Shown: in pieces, positions 1 through 11,975 of the stretch
Position numbering within the stretch: position 1 is the first letter of the stretch
Layout: every line of letters starts with the position of its first letter
Origin: Prorocentrum cordatum
Lineage: Eukaryota; Sar; Dinophyceae; Prorocentrales; Prorocentraceae
Assembly: GCA_963575745.1 (NCBI GenBank)
Contig: CAUYUJ010014183.1
Span: 1 to 64,000 of the forward strand
Direction: 5' to 3'
Length of the DNA stretch: 64,000 bases
Position numbers and translations under genes: made by a program
The notes under the pieces: generated by a model
The model's database searches: none
The model's input: the letters and a program-made list of their open reading frames with translations, nothing else
What the model was told of the DNA's origin: nothing

Positions 1-605
1 GGGGACGCATGCGGACGGTAGCACTGGGACCTTCGGTGGGGCTCCCTTTTGGGCCACGAAACGCTGTACTGGGTGGGGGGCACGCATGCGGACGGTAGCA
101 CTGGGACCTTCGGTGGGGCTCCCTATGGGGCCACGAAACGCTGTACTCGTGGGGGGGACGCATGCGGACGGTAGCACTGGGACCTTCGGCGGGGCTCCCT
201 GCGGGGCCACGACACGCTGTACTGGGTGGGGGGGACGCATGCGGACGGTAGCACTGGGACCTTCGGTGGGGCTCCCTCTGGGGCCACGAAACGGTGTACT
301 GGGCGGTGGGGGACGCATGCGGACGGTAGCACTGGGACCTTCGGTGGGGCTCCCTATGGGGCCACGAAACGCTGTACTGGGTGGTGGGGGACGCATGCGG
401 ACGGTAGCACTGTGACCTTCGGTGGGGCTCCCTTTTGGGCCACGAAACGCTGTACTGGGTGGGGGGCACGCAGCGGACTGTAGCACTGGGAACTTCTGGT
501 GAGGCTACCTATGGGGCCACGGAAGCGCTGTGTATGAGGTGGGGGGGGCGCATTGCGGTACGGTAGCACTGGGACCTTTCGTGGGGCTCCCCATGGGGCC
601 ACGAA
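1..605. repeat. 77-bp tandem repeat array, about 8 copies
   Basis: The motif GCATGCGGACGGTAGCACTG starts at 7, 84, 160, 237, 315 and 393, with degenerate copies near 470 and 550, so the unit is 76-78 bp. Each unit also holds GGGGCCACGAAACGCTGTAC. Open frames across it are by-products of the repeat. Related units occur at 60895-61270 in the same orientation and at 51630-52290 in reverse complement. Confidence 0.93.
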
Positions 606-631
606 AAAAGTGTTGAGGGGTATGCTTGAAC

Positions 632-714
632 GGCGATGATGATGATGCTGATGATGATGATACTGTGGGTGATGCTGATGATGCTGATGATGATGCTACG
701 GCTGATGATGATGA

Positions 715-772
<58 letters not shown>

Positions 773-826
773 GTGATGGTGATGGTGATGGTGATGGTGA
801 TGGTGATGGTGATGGTGATGGCGATG
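632..826. repeat. GAT / GATGGT microsatellite
   Basis: Interrupted GATGATGCT, then pure GAT (about 710-770), then GATGGT repeats to about 820. The frames here give only runs of Asp, Met, His or Ser and I do not regard them as genes. Confidence 0.93.
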
Positions 827-904
827 GAGGAGGGAGAAGGGGGGGAGGAGAGGAGAGGAGGAGGAGAACGCAGGGCGACGTCTCTTCAAAACGAGGACCC
901 GACA

Positions 905-1035
905 TCACAGGATGTTTGGGAAAAACAACCAAGATCTACTCCATGGGGGGAAGGGAGGGGGGCGAGGGCCCGCGATCGGCAAAGCAATGGATGAGAAAAC
1001 GATCTGTTGGTCGAAGACGGGAACCCATGGGCAGG
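905..1035. repeat. Dispersed repeat copy (GATCGGCAAA type)
   Basis: The stretch with AAGATCTACTCC, a G-rich run, CCCGCGATCGGCAAAGCA and AAACGATC matches 45945-46035 almost piece by piece (AAGATCTTCTCC, G run, CGATCGGCAAAACA, AAACGATC). It is a diverged interspersed element with no visible coding. Confidence 0.6.
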
Positions 1036-1094
1036 GAGGGGGGCACTAGCATAGCACGCGGCTGAGGCCCCCGGGCCTCAAGGGATCTCCCACG

Positions 1095-1215
1095 CTCAGG
1101 GCCACGCCCCTGGTAAAGTACGCTGCGCCAGCGCTCCCAAATCCAGGATCCTTGGTAGATTGCGCAGCGTCGGCGCGCCGAGGGAAACGCCGCGATTCCT
1201 TGTAAAATGCATCAA
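1095..1215. repeat. ~100-bp interspersed repeat, copy 1
   Basis: TACGCTGCGCCAGCGCT..CCAAATCCAG and the following GCGCAGCGTCGGCGCGCC are repeated with substitutions at about 1998-2110. Both copies lie in non-coding GC-rich spacer. Confidence 0.65.
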
Positions 1216-1239
1216 TATGGCCTCCGACACACATCCACG

Positions 1240-1720
1240 AGGCCTCAAGACGGCCCCAAGACGATTCGCAATGTCCTTCGAGCCCTCCATGGACCTCCCC
1301 AGGATGCCCAAATAGCTCCAAAACCCAAGAGAAATCAATGATGGTCGCGTTCTCGCCTTTTCGTCCCCGATGGGCTTCGGAGGCCTCAGGATGGCCCCAA
1401 GACGGCCGCAGCAGGCTCCCAGGGGGCCCCCGGAGGGCCCCCTGGGCGCCTCCAAGAGAAACTTAAAACACAATTTTAAGCCTCCCGGAAAAGCGGGGGG
1501 GAAGGAAAAGTGGGGGAAGGGGGTCGCAAATATGTCATACCCCCTTCCTTCGTGAGCCACGGGGGCCACGACGGCCCCAACAGGCCCTCCCAGACCCCAC
1601 CAAAAAGACCCCAAGAGAGCCCTTAGACCCCCCAAGCAGCCCCAAGAGGGCCCCAACAGCGCCGAAAGAGGCCCCACGGGGACTCCAAGAAACCCCGAGA
1701 TGATTCCAAAAGGGCCCCCC
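1240..1720. repeat. Degenerate GGCCCCAAGA-rich repeat region
   Basis: Irregular units of about 20-30 bp built from GGCCTC, AGGATGGCCCCAAGACGG and CAGGGGGCCCCC. The same texture recurs at about 54410-54540, 58490-58640 and 59880-60230, the last probably intronic. No protein pattern is visible in any frame. Confidence 0.5.
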
Positions 1721-1997
1721 GAAACCTGAAGCCGCCGTGTTGGGGGAAACTTTTCTAAGTGGTTCGGCACATGTCCTCGCCGTTTCGGCGACCCCGAAAC
1801 GCTTCCAAAGCGGCTGTATCACTGCATGCGGCATGGGAGCGTGCGTTCAATCATCCATTTAATATTCCCACCGTTTCTGTCACCCCCGCAAGCTTCCAAA
1901 GCCACCATGCCACCGCATGACTCTACACCGCCCTGATTCGAGCAACTCCCCTGGCAACTGTTTGTGGATGGACTGGTAGGAGTACACGAAACGTGGA

Positions 1998-2110
1998 TAA
2001 TGACGCTGCATCGGCGCTACCAAATCCAGAACTCTCAATAAATTACGCAGCGTCGGCGCGCCCAGGGTCGCGCCACGATCCCTCGTACATTGCGTTGCGC
2101 TCGCGTTCCC
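1998..2110. repeat. ~100-bp interspersed repeat, copy 2
   Basis: Diverged copy of 1095-1215, sharing the CCAAATCCAG core and GCAGCGTCGGCGCGCC. Confidence 0.6.
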
Positions 2111-3784
2111 AAGGCCACGAACCCCTGCAACTTACACGCGGTTCCCGTCATTTGCACGGGGCGCGCCATCCCCGAGTGGGCACGCGACAAGAAAACATCT
2201 TCGGACAATCAAAAAAAACGTTCTAAAAGGGAAGCGATGACACGTGTCAAAGAGAAGCGCCGTCACTGCTTTGAACGCTTCAAAGCAGCCCCCTGGCCCT
2301 GTTTCGAACGCTTCCCAGCTGGCACTGCTCACAGGGTTTTGCACATGCAACGTCGGAAGCAGCAGCACTCGCGCAGCACTATTCGCCACTGCGGCCATCA
2401 ACGCCATGCTGCAACTGCCCACAACTGCGGCCACCACCACTGCCGCGCACCCAAACTGCATGACGCGCGGGGGGCACACCACCTCCATTCCCATCGGCTT
2501 CCACTGCCCACCCGCGCGCGCGGGCTCGGGAAGCGGGCCCCCCGCAGCACTGCCCGCCATGGCGACGCGACCATTGCGCCACCGCTGCCAACTATCAGCG
2601 CGCCCTCCCCGCTCGAAACCATCGCGCCATCTCCGCTCGGAATCATCGCGCAATCCCGTCGCGGCACAGCGCGCCCCCCGCGCGCCGCTGGCGCCGCGGG
2701 GCCCGGCCGCCGCCGCGGCATAAGTGGCCCCGCCGTCGCCGTTGGCAGCCTGAGCGGCCGCAAATCAAAGTTCGCTCAACCTCAGCACCTCCCCCCGCAA
2801 CTGCGGTTCCCCCGTGGGCGCTCGTCTCGGCGCACCTGCCCGCAGCTGCGGTGTTTTTGTCGGCGTCCTTCTTGCCGCCTTTCTCGCTTGCCTCTCGCTC
2901 GGCCAGCCGCCCCGCGCTCTCGCGCCCAGCACCCCGTTTCCCGGGTGGCCGGATGCCCTCGTCGAGAGCAATTTTTTCGGGTGACCGGCGGCCCGCCCTG
3001 CGCCTTGCTGGCGGCGCCGCGCCAGATCCCGCCGCCGAGTTTGGGTCGCCTGACTCTCGAGGGGCGGGGCGCGCCTTTCGCGCGAAGTCCGCAACTGCGC
3101 CCGCGGGGGCGCCGGATGGCCCCAGATGGGCGCGCGTCTTCTGCGACGGAGTCAGCCTCGGGGATCTTCTGGCCCGGGTCAATCCAGACCCAGGTCAACA
3201 GGAAACCAAAAAACTGCAATGAAGGAAAAACTGCGACGCAGATCTTCGCAAACCCATGTCAGCCAATATGCGCAGCCGCCTCGCGGCCACGAGCGGCTCG
3301 CTAACCCAGGTCAGTCAGCGGGGGAATTCGCGGGATCTGGCGCCCTGGCTGACCCCCGCTTGCATTGACCCCTGGCTCGAGGCCCCCGACGGCCCCGGAC
3401 GCCCGAGCCTCCGGCATCTTCCCAGGGCCATTCGCGCGGCAGACAAGATGAACAGACGGGCCGCGCTGGGCCGCCAGGCGCCCGCTGACGCCGTCGCGCA
3501 AGACGCCGGGCCGCGATGGAGCTTGCATTCGCCAGGGCAGCACCCGGACAGAATCGCCACGCTGGCCGCCCGCGCGGCGACGCCCACAATGGCGCTGCCA
3601 TGGCGGCGCCAAGACACCTCAAACACTGGCGCGTCGCAGCGCGGCAGCGGCAGTCCGCGAGCGCGCCCGGGCAACCCGGGCCGCGGCATTGCGAATTGCC
3701 CCGCGCGCGGAAAAGAACAGAGACGGTCGCGGAGAGCAGAAGCAAATAAACAAGGCGCGCTCATGCGGCGAGGCCGCGGGGGGG
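2111..3784. other. GC-rich spacer, no gene recognised
   Basis: All six frames contain overlapping open frames rich in Arg, Ala, Pro and Gly, as expected of GC-rich DNA with few stops. None shows a recognisable domain or sustained amphipathic pattern. The bounding 1720-2000 stretch is equally featureless. Confidence 0.6.
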
Positions 3785-3960
3785 TGCCCTGCTTTACTGA
3801 TGCGGGTGGTCTCCTTTACTTTCCGGGGGGGCCCCTTGACTCTTTGGGTGGCCCCCTTTACTTGTTGGGGGGGCTCTCTTTAATTGTGGGGCGGTTTCCC
3901 GTGCTATGACGGGTGGTCCCCCTTGCATTTTGGGGGGCCCCCGTCGCCTCGTGGGTTTTC
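3785..3960. repeat. Short block of the 21-bp repeat
   Basis: A few units of GGTGGTCTCCTTTACTTTCC and variants, the same family as the blocks at 4690-7060 and 8236-9590. Confidence 0.8.
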
Positions 3961-4057
3961 GTCGCGCGCGCCGCAGACGAACAGACCCCATGGGCAAGAG
4001 ATTGCCTGGGACTGAGGGCCAGGGCAGAATATTCACACATCAGGCCGGCCTCTCAGC

Positions 4058-4560
4058 TCACGACGCGGCTGACTTCTCGGGCGGGAGGCCGAGCTTCACC
4101 AAGAGCGCCGTCCGCTCGTCTTCCTCCAAAGCAGGAGGAACCTCGACCACCTCCTCAGCTGCCCCGTCGAACCTGGCCCCCGCCTGCGCCGGGGCGATCT
4201 TGGCCTGCTCGACGCCAGGGGCCGCGCGATTCACGACCACGCACTTCCCGGCGATCGCCTCGTTCCCACGGCGTCCGCGACCCGCGGCGCCCCCGCCATC
4301 TTCTCGGCCCCCAGGTCGGCCACGGCCGCCTCGAGGAGCATCGCGCCTTGGCCCGCCGCGCCCTGGGGGGCGCCACGTCGGCGCCGATGGCCAACTTTTC
4401 AACGAAGTGCTGGGCCTCGCCGTGCTGCCGCGACGCCGCTGCCTTCCGCGCGTCGATCTCGACCGAGACCCGAGGCCGAGATGGCGTCGGCGAGCTCCTC
4501 CAGGAGCTCGGCGATGCCAGCTCCTTCTGCTGCAACGTCGAGTACGCGGGCGCGTTGAGC
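4058..4560 (-). pseudogene. Decayed coding relic, function unknown
   Basis: Between two 21-bp repeat blocks the minus strand holds protein-like pieces in more than one frame. One frame reads QHFVEKLAIGADVAPP after EIDARKAAASRQHGEA. Another ends EEDERTALLVKLGLPPEKSA and a stop at 4058. The Glu/Lys/Ala-rich helical texture differs from the Arg/Pro texture of non-coding GC-rich sequence nearby, and the frame changes suggest a broken gene or retroelement fragment. I do not recognise the family. It could be chance. Confidence 0.3.
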
Positions 4561-4689
4561 TGCTCCTGCGCGCGGAAACCCCCTTGACTTTCTCAGTCTT
4601 CAGGTCGACCTCCTTCCCTTTCTTCTAAAAACGACCTCCTCCAGCTCAGCATGTTGTCGACCCTCATCGCATCCTCCTCGTCCTGAAGT

Positions 4690-7060
4690 ATTTTTCGGGG
4701 TGTCTCCTTTACTTGTTGAATGGTCTGCTGAAGCTTTCGGGTGCTATGCCATACTTTTCTGGGTGGTATGCCGTACTTGTCGGGGGTCGCCTTCACTTGT
4801 TGGGTGGTCTGGCTTATTTGTTGGGCGGCCTCCTGTACTTTCCTGGGCGGTCTCCCTTACTTCTAGTTGCTGGGTGGTCTCACTTACTTGTTGGGTGATC
4901 TGCTTTACGCGTGGGATGGTCGGCTTCCTTTTTGGGGTGGTCTCCTGTGCTCTATGGGCGGCCTCTTCTACTCGCTGGATTGTCTGCTGTACTTGTTGGG
5001 GGGGTCTCCTTTACTTGTTGGGGTGGTCCTTTACTTGTTGGGCGGCCCCCTTTACTGTTTGGATGGTCTCCTTTCTATGCGTTGGGGGTATCCCTTACTT
5101 TTTTGGGTGGCCCCCTTTATTGTTTGGGCGGTCTGCTTTACTTGCTGGGTGGTCTGCTTTGCTTTTTGGGTGCTCAGCTAAATTCGGCAGGGGGTGCCCA
5201 TTACTTTGCGGGTGGCCTGCTTTACCTTTTGGGGGTCTCCTTCACCTTTTTGGAGCGGCCCCCCATGCTTCCCTGGGTGGTGCCGCGTGCCCTTTACTGG
5301 TCAGGGGGTCTCCTTTACTTATTGCGTGGTCTCCTTCACACGTTGGGGGTCTCATGTACTGGTTGGGGTGTCTGCTGAACTTGCTGGGTGGCCTGCACTG
5401 CTCTGTCTAGGTGGTCGCCTCTACCTTTTGAGGGTCTGCTTTACTTTGTTGGGTGGTCTCCTTTACTTGTTCGGGGGTCTCCCATGCTGTCTTGGGTGGT
5501 CTCCTTTACGTTCCAGGGTGTTCTCCTTTACTGCTTGGGGGTCTCCTTTACCTTTTGGGTGGTCTCCGTTGCTTCTTGGGTGGTCTCCTTTACTTCGTGG
5601 GTGGTCTCCTCTACTGTTTGGGCTGTCTGCCTTACTTGTTTGGGTGGTATCCTTTCCTTTCTTCGGGTGCCCCCTTCACTTTTTGGGTGGTCTGCTTTAC
5701 TTATTGGGTGGTATGCTGTGTTTTTTTGGGGGTGGTCCCCCTCGCTCTCCGAGGTGGTCCCCATTACTGATTTGAGGGTCTGCGTCATATGTTGAGCGGT
5801 CTGCTATACTGCGTGGCGGGTCGCCTTTGCCATTTGAATAGTCTGCTTTACTTTTCGATGTGAACGCCTTTACTTGTTGGGTGGTCTCATGTGCCTCCTT
5901 GACTTTCTTGAATGGTCACCCTTTGCCATCCTGGGCGGTCCCCTGTACTTTCTGAAAATTTTCTTGCACATTTTGGGTGGGCCCCTTTACATGGTGGGCG
6001 GTCTCCTTTCCTGTTTGGGGGTGCCCATTACTTGTTTGGGCGGTCTGCCTCACTTTGTCGGGCGGCCCCCTTCACTTCCCCGGGCCCGCCTTTACTCTGC
6101 GGGTGGTCGCTCGCACTCGTTGGGTGGTCTCCTTTACCCTTTTGGGTGGTCTGCTTTACTGTCCTGGCCCCATTTGCTTTGTGGGGCCCCCGTGGCTGTT
6201 TGCGCGGTCCCCCTTGCCGTTGTGGGCGTCTCCTCTACTTGTCGGGTGGTCTGCTTTACTTGTTGGGCGGTCTGCTTCACTCGCTGGGCGGTCTGCCTCG
6301 CTCGTTCGGGGCGGCCCCCATTCCAATTGCGGGTTGGCGCGCGCGAGGAGGGGCGCGCGGGGGGGGGTCTCCCTCACTTTTTGGGTGGTCTGCTTTACCT
6401 TGCCGGTGGTCTCGCCCGTCTGTTTGGGCGGCCTCCCTTACGGCCCTGGGCGGTCTCCTTCGCGCGCAGGGGGTGTCCTTGACTTGTCGGGCCCCCCCTT
6501 TACTTTTTGGGTGGTCTTCTTTACTTGTTTGGGCGGTCTACTGCACTGTCCTGGATGGTTCCCTTGCTGCGTGGGGCATCCGTCACTGTTTGCGCGGTCT
6601 CCTTTACTATTGCGGGCGCCCCCTTTACTCGTTGGGTGGTCTGCTTTACTTGTTGGGTGGTCTGCCTTACCTGTAAGGTGGCCTGCTTTCCCCGTTTGGG
6701 GCGGGGCCCTTTCCTGCATTTTTTTTTGGGGGGCGGGGCTCCTCTACTTTGTGGGTGGTCTGCTTTGCATTGCCGGCGGTGTCCTCTGTGATTTCTTGGC
6801 GACCTCCTTTGCGGCCCCAGGTGGTCTCCGTTACGTTTTGGGGGGTCCCCTTTACTGCGCGGGCGCTCTCCCTTACTTGTTGGGGGCCCCCCTTGCTCTG
6901 TGGGCTGTCTGCTTAACTCGTTGGGTGCCCTGCTGTGCTTGCGGGTGGTCTTCTTTACTTGCTGGGTGGTCTCCTGCACTTTTTCGAGCAGTCTGCTTGG
7001 CTCGTTGGGCGGCCTGCCTCACTTGCCCGGGGCGACCCCCTCTACTTCCCCAGGCGGTCT
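4690..7060. repeat. 2.4-kb degenerate 21-bp minisatellite
   Basis: More than 100 units around TTGGGTGGTCTCCTTTACTTG. Unit length is near 21 bp with drift. Because 21 is a multiple of three, all plus frames stay open for long stretches and give hydrophobic 7-mers such as GGLLYLL. The reverse strand gives hydrophilic QTTQQVKE-like repeats. These look like membrane proteins to a gene finder but follow from the repeat. Confidence 0.9.
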
Positions 7061-8235
7061 GGCACGAGAGCCGCATCATGAGAGGATGGCGCAAAATCAT
7101 ATATTAGCATGGAAACATACCCAAACATTTGCAACTGCAGATATCGCAGCCATGAACATCAGATCTGGCGGGCCTCAAACGCGCGAGGGATGCGCCGCGC
7201 AGCACGGCGCGGCCACGCGCGGGCGGCGCCCCCCCGAGATGCCCGCCCGGGACTGGGCCCCTCACAGGCTGCGATTGCGGAGGCAATGCGCCCTTCCCGA
7301 GACGCCCCCCCCCCCACCCCCCCCCCCCCCCCCCCCGGAGCTGGACCTCTTGCGGGCGACCCTTACGGAGGCGAGAAACCCCTCCCAAGACCCACCCCCC
7401 CAGACTGGATCCCTTACAAGCTACGTGACAAACATCGGGGCAATCATCTGGACTCAAATACCATATATATATATATATCATTGGTTGCGGTAACTGTCAC
7501 CGCGCACTGGCGCGGAGGGTTCCCGAGGCGCGCCTCGCGCGCGGAAGGCGCGGGCGCAGCGCGGCCAGGGGGCCGCAAGGCGCGCGGGGCGCGGCCGCGC
7601 CTCCGCGCCAGAGGCGGCCAGGGGCCGACGATCTCCACCCAAGCCCCATCCGACCACTCCGCTGCGAGGCCCCATCTGTCAAGGCCCTCTTTGCACTGGA
7701 ATGTTGCCAACGGCGCCACCGTCACCCCGCGGCCCTGGCAGCCGCGCCCCTCGCATTCGCCAAACGGCGACAGGAAGAGCACCGAAAACTTCAGACGCGG
7801 CCAACGACGCTTGCCCGCCACGCAATGGAATGCCACCGTGAGCTGGCCATTGGCGGACCCATCCCACGAACCGTTCCAGGACGTCACCTCGCCATTGCGA
7901 GTCCATTGGGCGGCTCGCTGTCGTCGTCGAGGTGGAGGCAGGCACGGCGACGGCGAGGTCCGACGTCATCTCCCTTGCACGCGCGCACCACGACGGTGCG
8001 AGGAAGGGCAACAACGGCGGCGATCGCCACGGTGTCAGTCCTGCAACACTCCCGCCAGAGGCACGGCCACCTCCTCGGCTGCCGCCAGCAAGAACCGCTG
8101 GCAGGGACGGCATAGAACAAAAGCCAACACCCCCGATGCCAAAATGGCTGCCAGCGCACGCAACGGCGCTGCCCCCGCTTATCGCTCGGGGGGAGGGGGG
8201 GAGGCAACCATCGGGCCCTGGAGCGCGCAGTGCAT
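7061..8235. other. GC-rich spacer between 21-bp blocks
   Basis: No gene recognised. It contains a C-rich tract at about 7303-7336 and a short TA run at about 7461-7478. The GC-rich open frames on both strands lack recognisable motifs. Confidence 0.55.
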
Positions 8236-9590
8236 TAATTGTTGTGTGATGTGCTTTACTTGTTGGGTGGTATGATTTGATGTTGTCGGGTGGCCGTCAT
8301 TACTGGTTGGGGGATCTCTTTTGCTTGGTAGGTGGTCTGCTTTGCTTCCTGGGCGGTCTCATCTACTTTTCTGGGCGGCCTCCATTGCTTTCCTGGGTGG
8401 CCTCCTTTACTTTTTTCGGGGGACACTCCTTACTTTGTGGGCGGTCTGCTTTCGCTGTTGCGTGGTCTGCCGTGCTTTTTCTGGGGTGGTCTCCTGTGCG
8501 TTCCTGGGTGGTCTCCTCCACTCGTTGGGGGGCCTGCTTTGCTTCTCGGGTGGTATGCTGTACTTGTTTGGTGGCCCCCTGTGCTTTCCTGGGTGGTCTC
8601 CTTTGCTTGGTACGGGTGTCTCTATTTTATGCGAGGTGTGCTGTACTTTCTGGGTAGTCTGCGTTTTTTTTTAGTCGCGCCCCCCCCTGCCTTTCCTGGG
8701 CGGCCTCCTCTACTTGGCGGGTGGTCTGCTTTACTTAATGGGTGGTTTGCCATGCTCTCCCGGGTGGTCTGCTTCACTTTCCGGGTGGCCCCCTTCACTT
8801 TCCTGCGCGGTCTCCTTTACTTGTTGTGTTGGGGGGGTCTCTTCTACATGTCGGGCGGCGTGCTCTACTTTTGTTGGTGGTCTCCTTTGCTTTCCCGGGT
8901 GGTCTCCTTCACTTGTTGGGTGGCCTGCTTTACTTCTCTGGGCGGTCTCCTTTGCTTGTTGGGTGGTCCCCCTTACTTCCCTGGCGGCCTCCTATACCTT
9001 TTGGGTGGTATCATGTGCTTGTTCTGTGGTATGCTGCACTTGTTTGGTGGTCTCCTTTACTTTTCTCGGCGGTTGTCCTTACTTCGCGGGTGGTCTGCTT
9101 GACTCTTCGGGTCAGTGCTGTGTGTGTGTGTGTGTTTTTGTTTTTGTTTTGTTCCTGGATGGTCTGCCATGCTTCTCGGGTGGTCCCCATGACTTTCCCG
9201 GGTGTCTCCTTGACTTGTTCGAGGGTCTCCTTCTGCGTTACTTTGTTGGGTGGTTTCCATTGCTTTCCTGGGTGGTCTGCTTTACGTTGTGGGTGGTCTG
9301 CTTTGCTTTTTTGGGTGGTCTGCCTTGCTTTTTCGGGTCTGCTGCGTTTTTTTTTTATTGCGTGGTCTGCTATGCGTTCCTGGGCGGTCTCCTTTGCTTT
9401 GTCTGTGGTTTGATTTTCTGTTTGGGCGGTCTGCTCTGCTGTTTGGTCTGCTGCGCTTTCCGGGTGGCCCTCATTCCTGGGTGGTCTCCTTCACTGTCTG
9501 CGAAGGCCCTTTACTTTTTCGGTGGTCTGCTTAGCTTTCTTCGTGGTCTGCGTCTACTTTTCTTGGTGGTATCCTCTTCGTGTCTTCGGC
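8236..9590. repeat. Third block of the 21-bp minisatellite
   Basis: Same family as 4690-7060, with more GCTTTCCTGGGTGGTC variants. A GT run and T-rich stretch interrupt it at about 9118-9150. Long hydrophobic plus-strand frames are repeat artefacts. Confidence 0.9.
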
Positions 9591-11580
9591 CATGCATCTT
9601 CAATTTGCACCTCCCCCCCGCTGCGCCGGGCGCTCTTCGCGCGGCCGGGGCAACTCGCCTTCGCGAGGGCCCGCGAAGCATCTATTCTTTACGCGGGCAC
9701 TTCAGACGCCCGCGGGAATTCCGCTCGCGCCCACTGCCCTAGTGCCCCGCGCATTTGCCCAGCCGCCCGCGCGACGACGTCGCGCAGAGAAGGAGAAACA
9801 CGCCCCGCCAGCGACGGGAGGGGGCGCTTGCGACGCCGCGAGTTTTACTCCCGCTCTGCGAGCCACTCGCCGCGCTGCCACCCGCGCACCCGGATGCTGC
9901 GCGCCAAGGTTTGGGGTGAGATAAATGACCTGATGGCGCTCGTTTGCCGGGCCGCGGCCTGCGCGGCGGCCGAACGGAATGTCGAGATGGCCCCGGGCAG
10001 CGACCAGGCGCGACTTCGCGACGACGCCCAGGCCAAGCGAGATGGCGCAACAGAGCGAGAGAGCCAGGTCCAAGCACGCGGCCAGCGCATCCACGTCGCG
10101 GAGGAACGAGAAGTCTGGAACGACGACGAGATCTGCTTCTGCACAATGGTGTCTGCCAGTGACAGTGGCGCAACGTCTCGCAGGGCGCGCGTCAGTCGCG
10201 CCCCCGAGGCCGGCTACCCCCGCGCGCGGCGAGGGCCGCGCCGCGGGCCGCGGCGTCGCACCGAGTCTCGGAGCCAGGTCAATGCCGGGCGGCCCCGCGC
10301 CCCTGGACGCGCCCGCGCCTGCGCGGCGCCCGGTGCATTGGATCGGCTGCGCCGCTGGAACTTGCCCGCGTCGGCCCCCGCGGACCCGCAGAAGAGGCGC
10401 ACGAAGAAACGAACGTCTGGCGAAGCTACATCAAATAAGGTTGACTGGCTGGGCGGCCACGTCGAACAGGAGCAGTTGCAAGCCAAAAGCCAGCAACGGA
10501 AAATATGACGGCACGGGGCGCAAGCGACATCTAGATGACTAAGGCAGCGCCATGGCCTCCAGGGATGCATTGTTTGACCGACCTGAAAGGATGAGCACGC
10601 CCAAGCGAAACTATGCCCCACGTCCCACTGCGCCTCGCCGAACCCACGGGGCCCCGCGGGCCAGCTTCATGCACGCGGAGACACGTCTAACGCCGCTCGG
10701 AGAAGATGCGCCCGACCAAGCCCGGCCCGCGCGGAGGCTGCCAAACTGACCACCAAATATCCTATGAGGTTTCCTGGGCCACCCCGCAAGTCTAGCGCGA
10801 AGGGCCCCGAGTGGAGCTTTACCGAAGGTTCCGCCGCCGCTATTCGAATGGGCTCCCCTGGCCGATTTCGGCGCACCCCTCGCGCGTCGCGGCGCCAAAA
10901 CGAGCAACCGAAGGTCCCTTTGGAGCGAGTAGCATGCGCCCCAGAAGCCTGGGGGCCCGGCGCCAGCGACTGAGGCGCAGCGGCGGACGCTGAGGGCCAC
11001 GTTTCCGCGTTGGCCCGCGCGCGGCGCCACTGATCGGCGCAAGTTTTCTGTCGACGCGGAGGCGCGTCGCGGGGGCGAAGGGCAGAGCGCCCTCGCCCCC
11101 GGGTGCCGACAGCCCTACATTGACGCGCCTGATGTTCAACGATGTGCCGCTGGTTTGGCCGACCATTTCCAGCGCCCAAGGGGGGCGAGGGCGGGGGCCC
11201 TTCGCCTCGCGCCCGCCTGGGAACTGGAGAGAGAAGCCGCGGGGCGGCATGAAAAAGTTGCCGAGGGGCGCCCACGGCGGCGCGGTGACCGCGAAATCGC
11301 GCGCATTACAAAAATGCGGCGCAACGTGTTCGTGCACCATTGAAAATTAAATTTTGTTATGCAAATTTGCAATGCTGGTCCCGCGCGGAATTCGCGCCGG
11401 ATTCGCGACGGAATTCGCGCCAGAATCCCCGCCGCGCGTCGCGCCGTCTCGCGCGCGGGGGCGGGCGCCAGGGGGCGCGCTTCATCGCGTCGCAGGATTG
11501 TCGCGCAGGGCCGACGGGTGCTTCGACCCGCAACTGAACGGGGTCAGAAGAGGACGGGGAGGGGGGGGGGAGGCGGAGGG
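9591..11580. other. GC-rich spacer, no gene recognised
   Basis: Arg/Ala/Pro-rich open frames overlap on both strands, with no domain I can name. Near 10811-10900 the order GTGGAGCTT, ACCGAAG, GCGCACCCCTCGCGCGT resembles one unit of the 85-91-bp array at 51630-52290, so a lone decayed copy may lie here. G-rich runs end the segment at about 11555-11590. Confidence 0.5.
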
Positions 11581-11587
11581 GGGGGGG

Positions 11588-11975
11588 GAGTTGATAAAAC
11601 CGTGCGTGCGTGCCACCTCGTTTTGCTGCGTTGCATCGCCATCACCAGCATCATCATCCTTGTAATCAATTTGTAATCCGCCACAAAAGAAATCCATTTC
11701 AAATCCGCCACAAAAGGAATCAACTTGAAACCCGCCACAAACACAATTGATTTGTAATTCGCCACAAAAGGGATCTATTTGTAATCCGACACAAAAGGAA
11801 TCGCTGTATATTTTGCCACGAAAGGAATCAATTCGTAATCCGCCACAAAAGAAAACCTTCTGTAGGGAGGGGGTGTAAATGGTGGGTCAATCGCTACTAG
11901 GATTCTATGAGGTGGATCCATCTCTCATCGGATTCTATTAGAGGTGGACATATCTGGAATGCCGAAACCATATGG
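11588..11975. repeat. Triplicated segment, copy 1 (partial)
   Basis: Starts with GTTGATAAAACCG and CCACCTCGTTTTGCTGCGTT, then CACAAAAG-type units such as AATCCGCCACAAAAGGAATC, ending in the GGATCCATC repeats. The same order appears at 12498-12880 and 15601-15980. This copy lacks the left hairpin arm of the other two. Confidence 0.85.

Noticed and set aside
4700-7107. Several long hydrophobic open frames (up to 376 codons) resembling membrane proteins
   Set aside because: They follow exactly from the 21-bp repeat, are open in all three plus frames at once, and show no frame-specific conservation.
8137-8151. 12-nt partial match (reverse strand AGCCATTTTGGC) to the dinoflagellate spliced leader; another 11-nt match near 16948
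   Set aside because: Too short, lacks the CTCAAG end expected of a retroposed spliced leader, and neither lies next to a gene.
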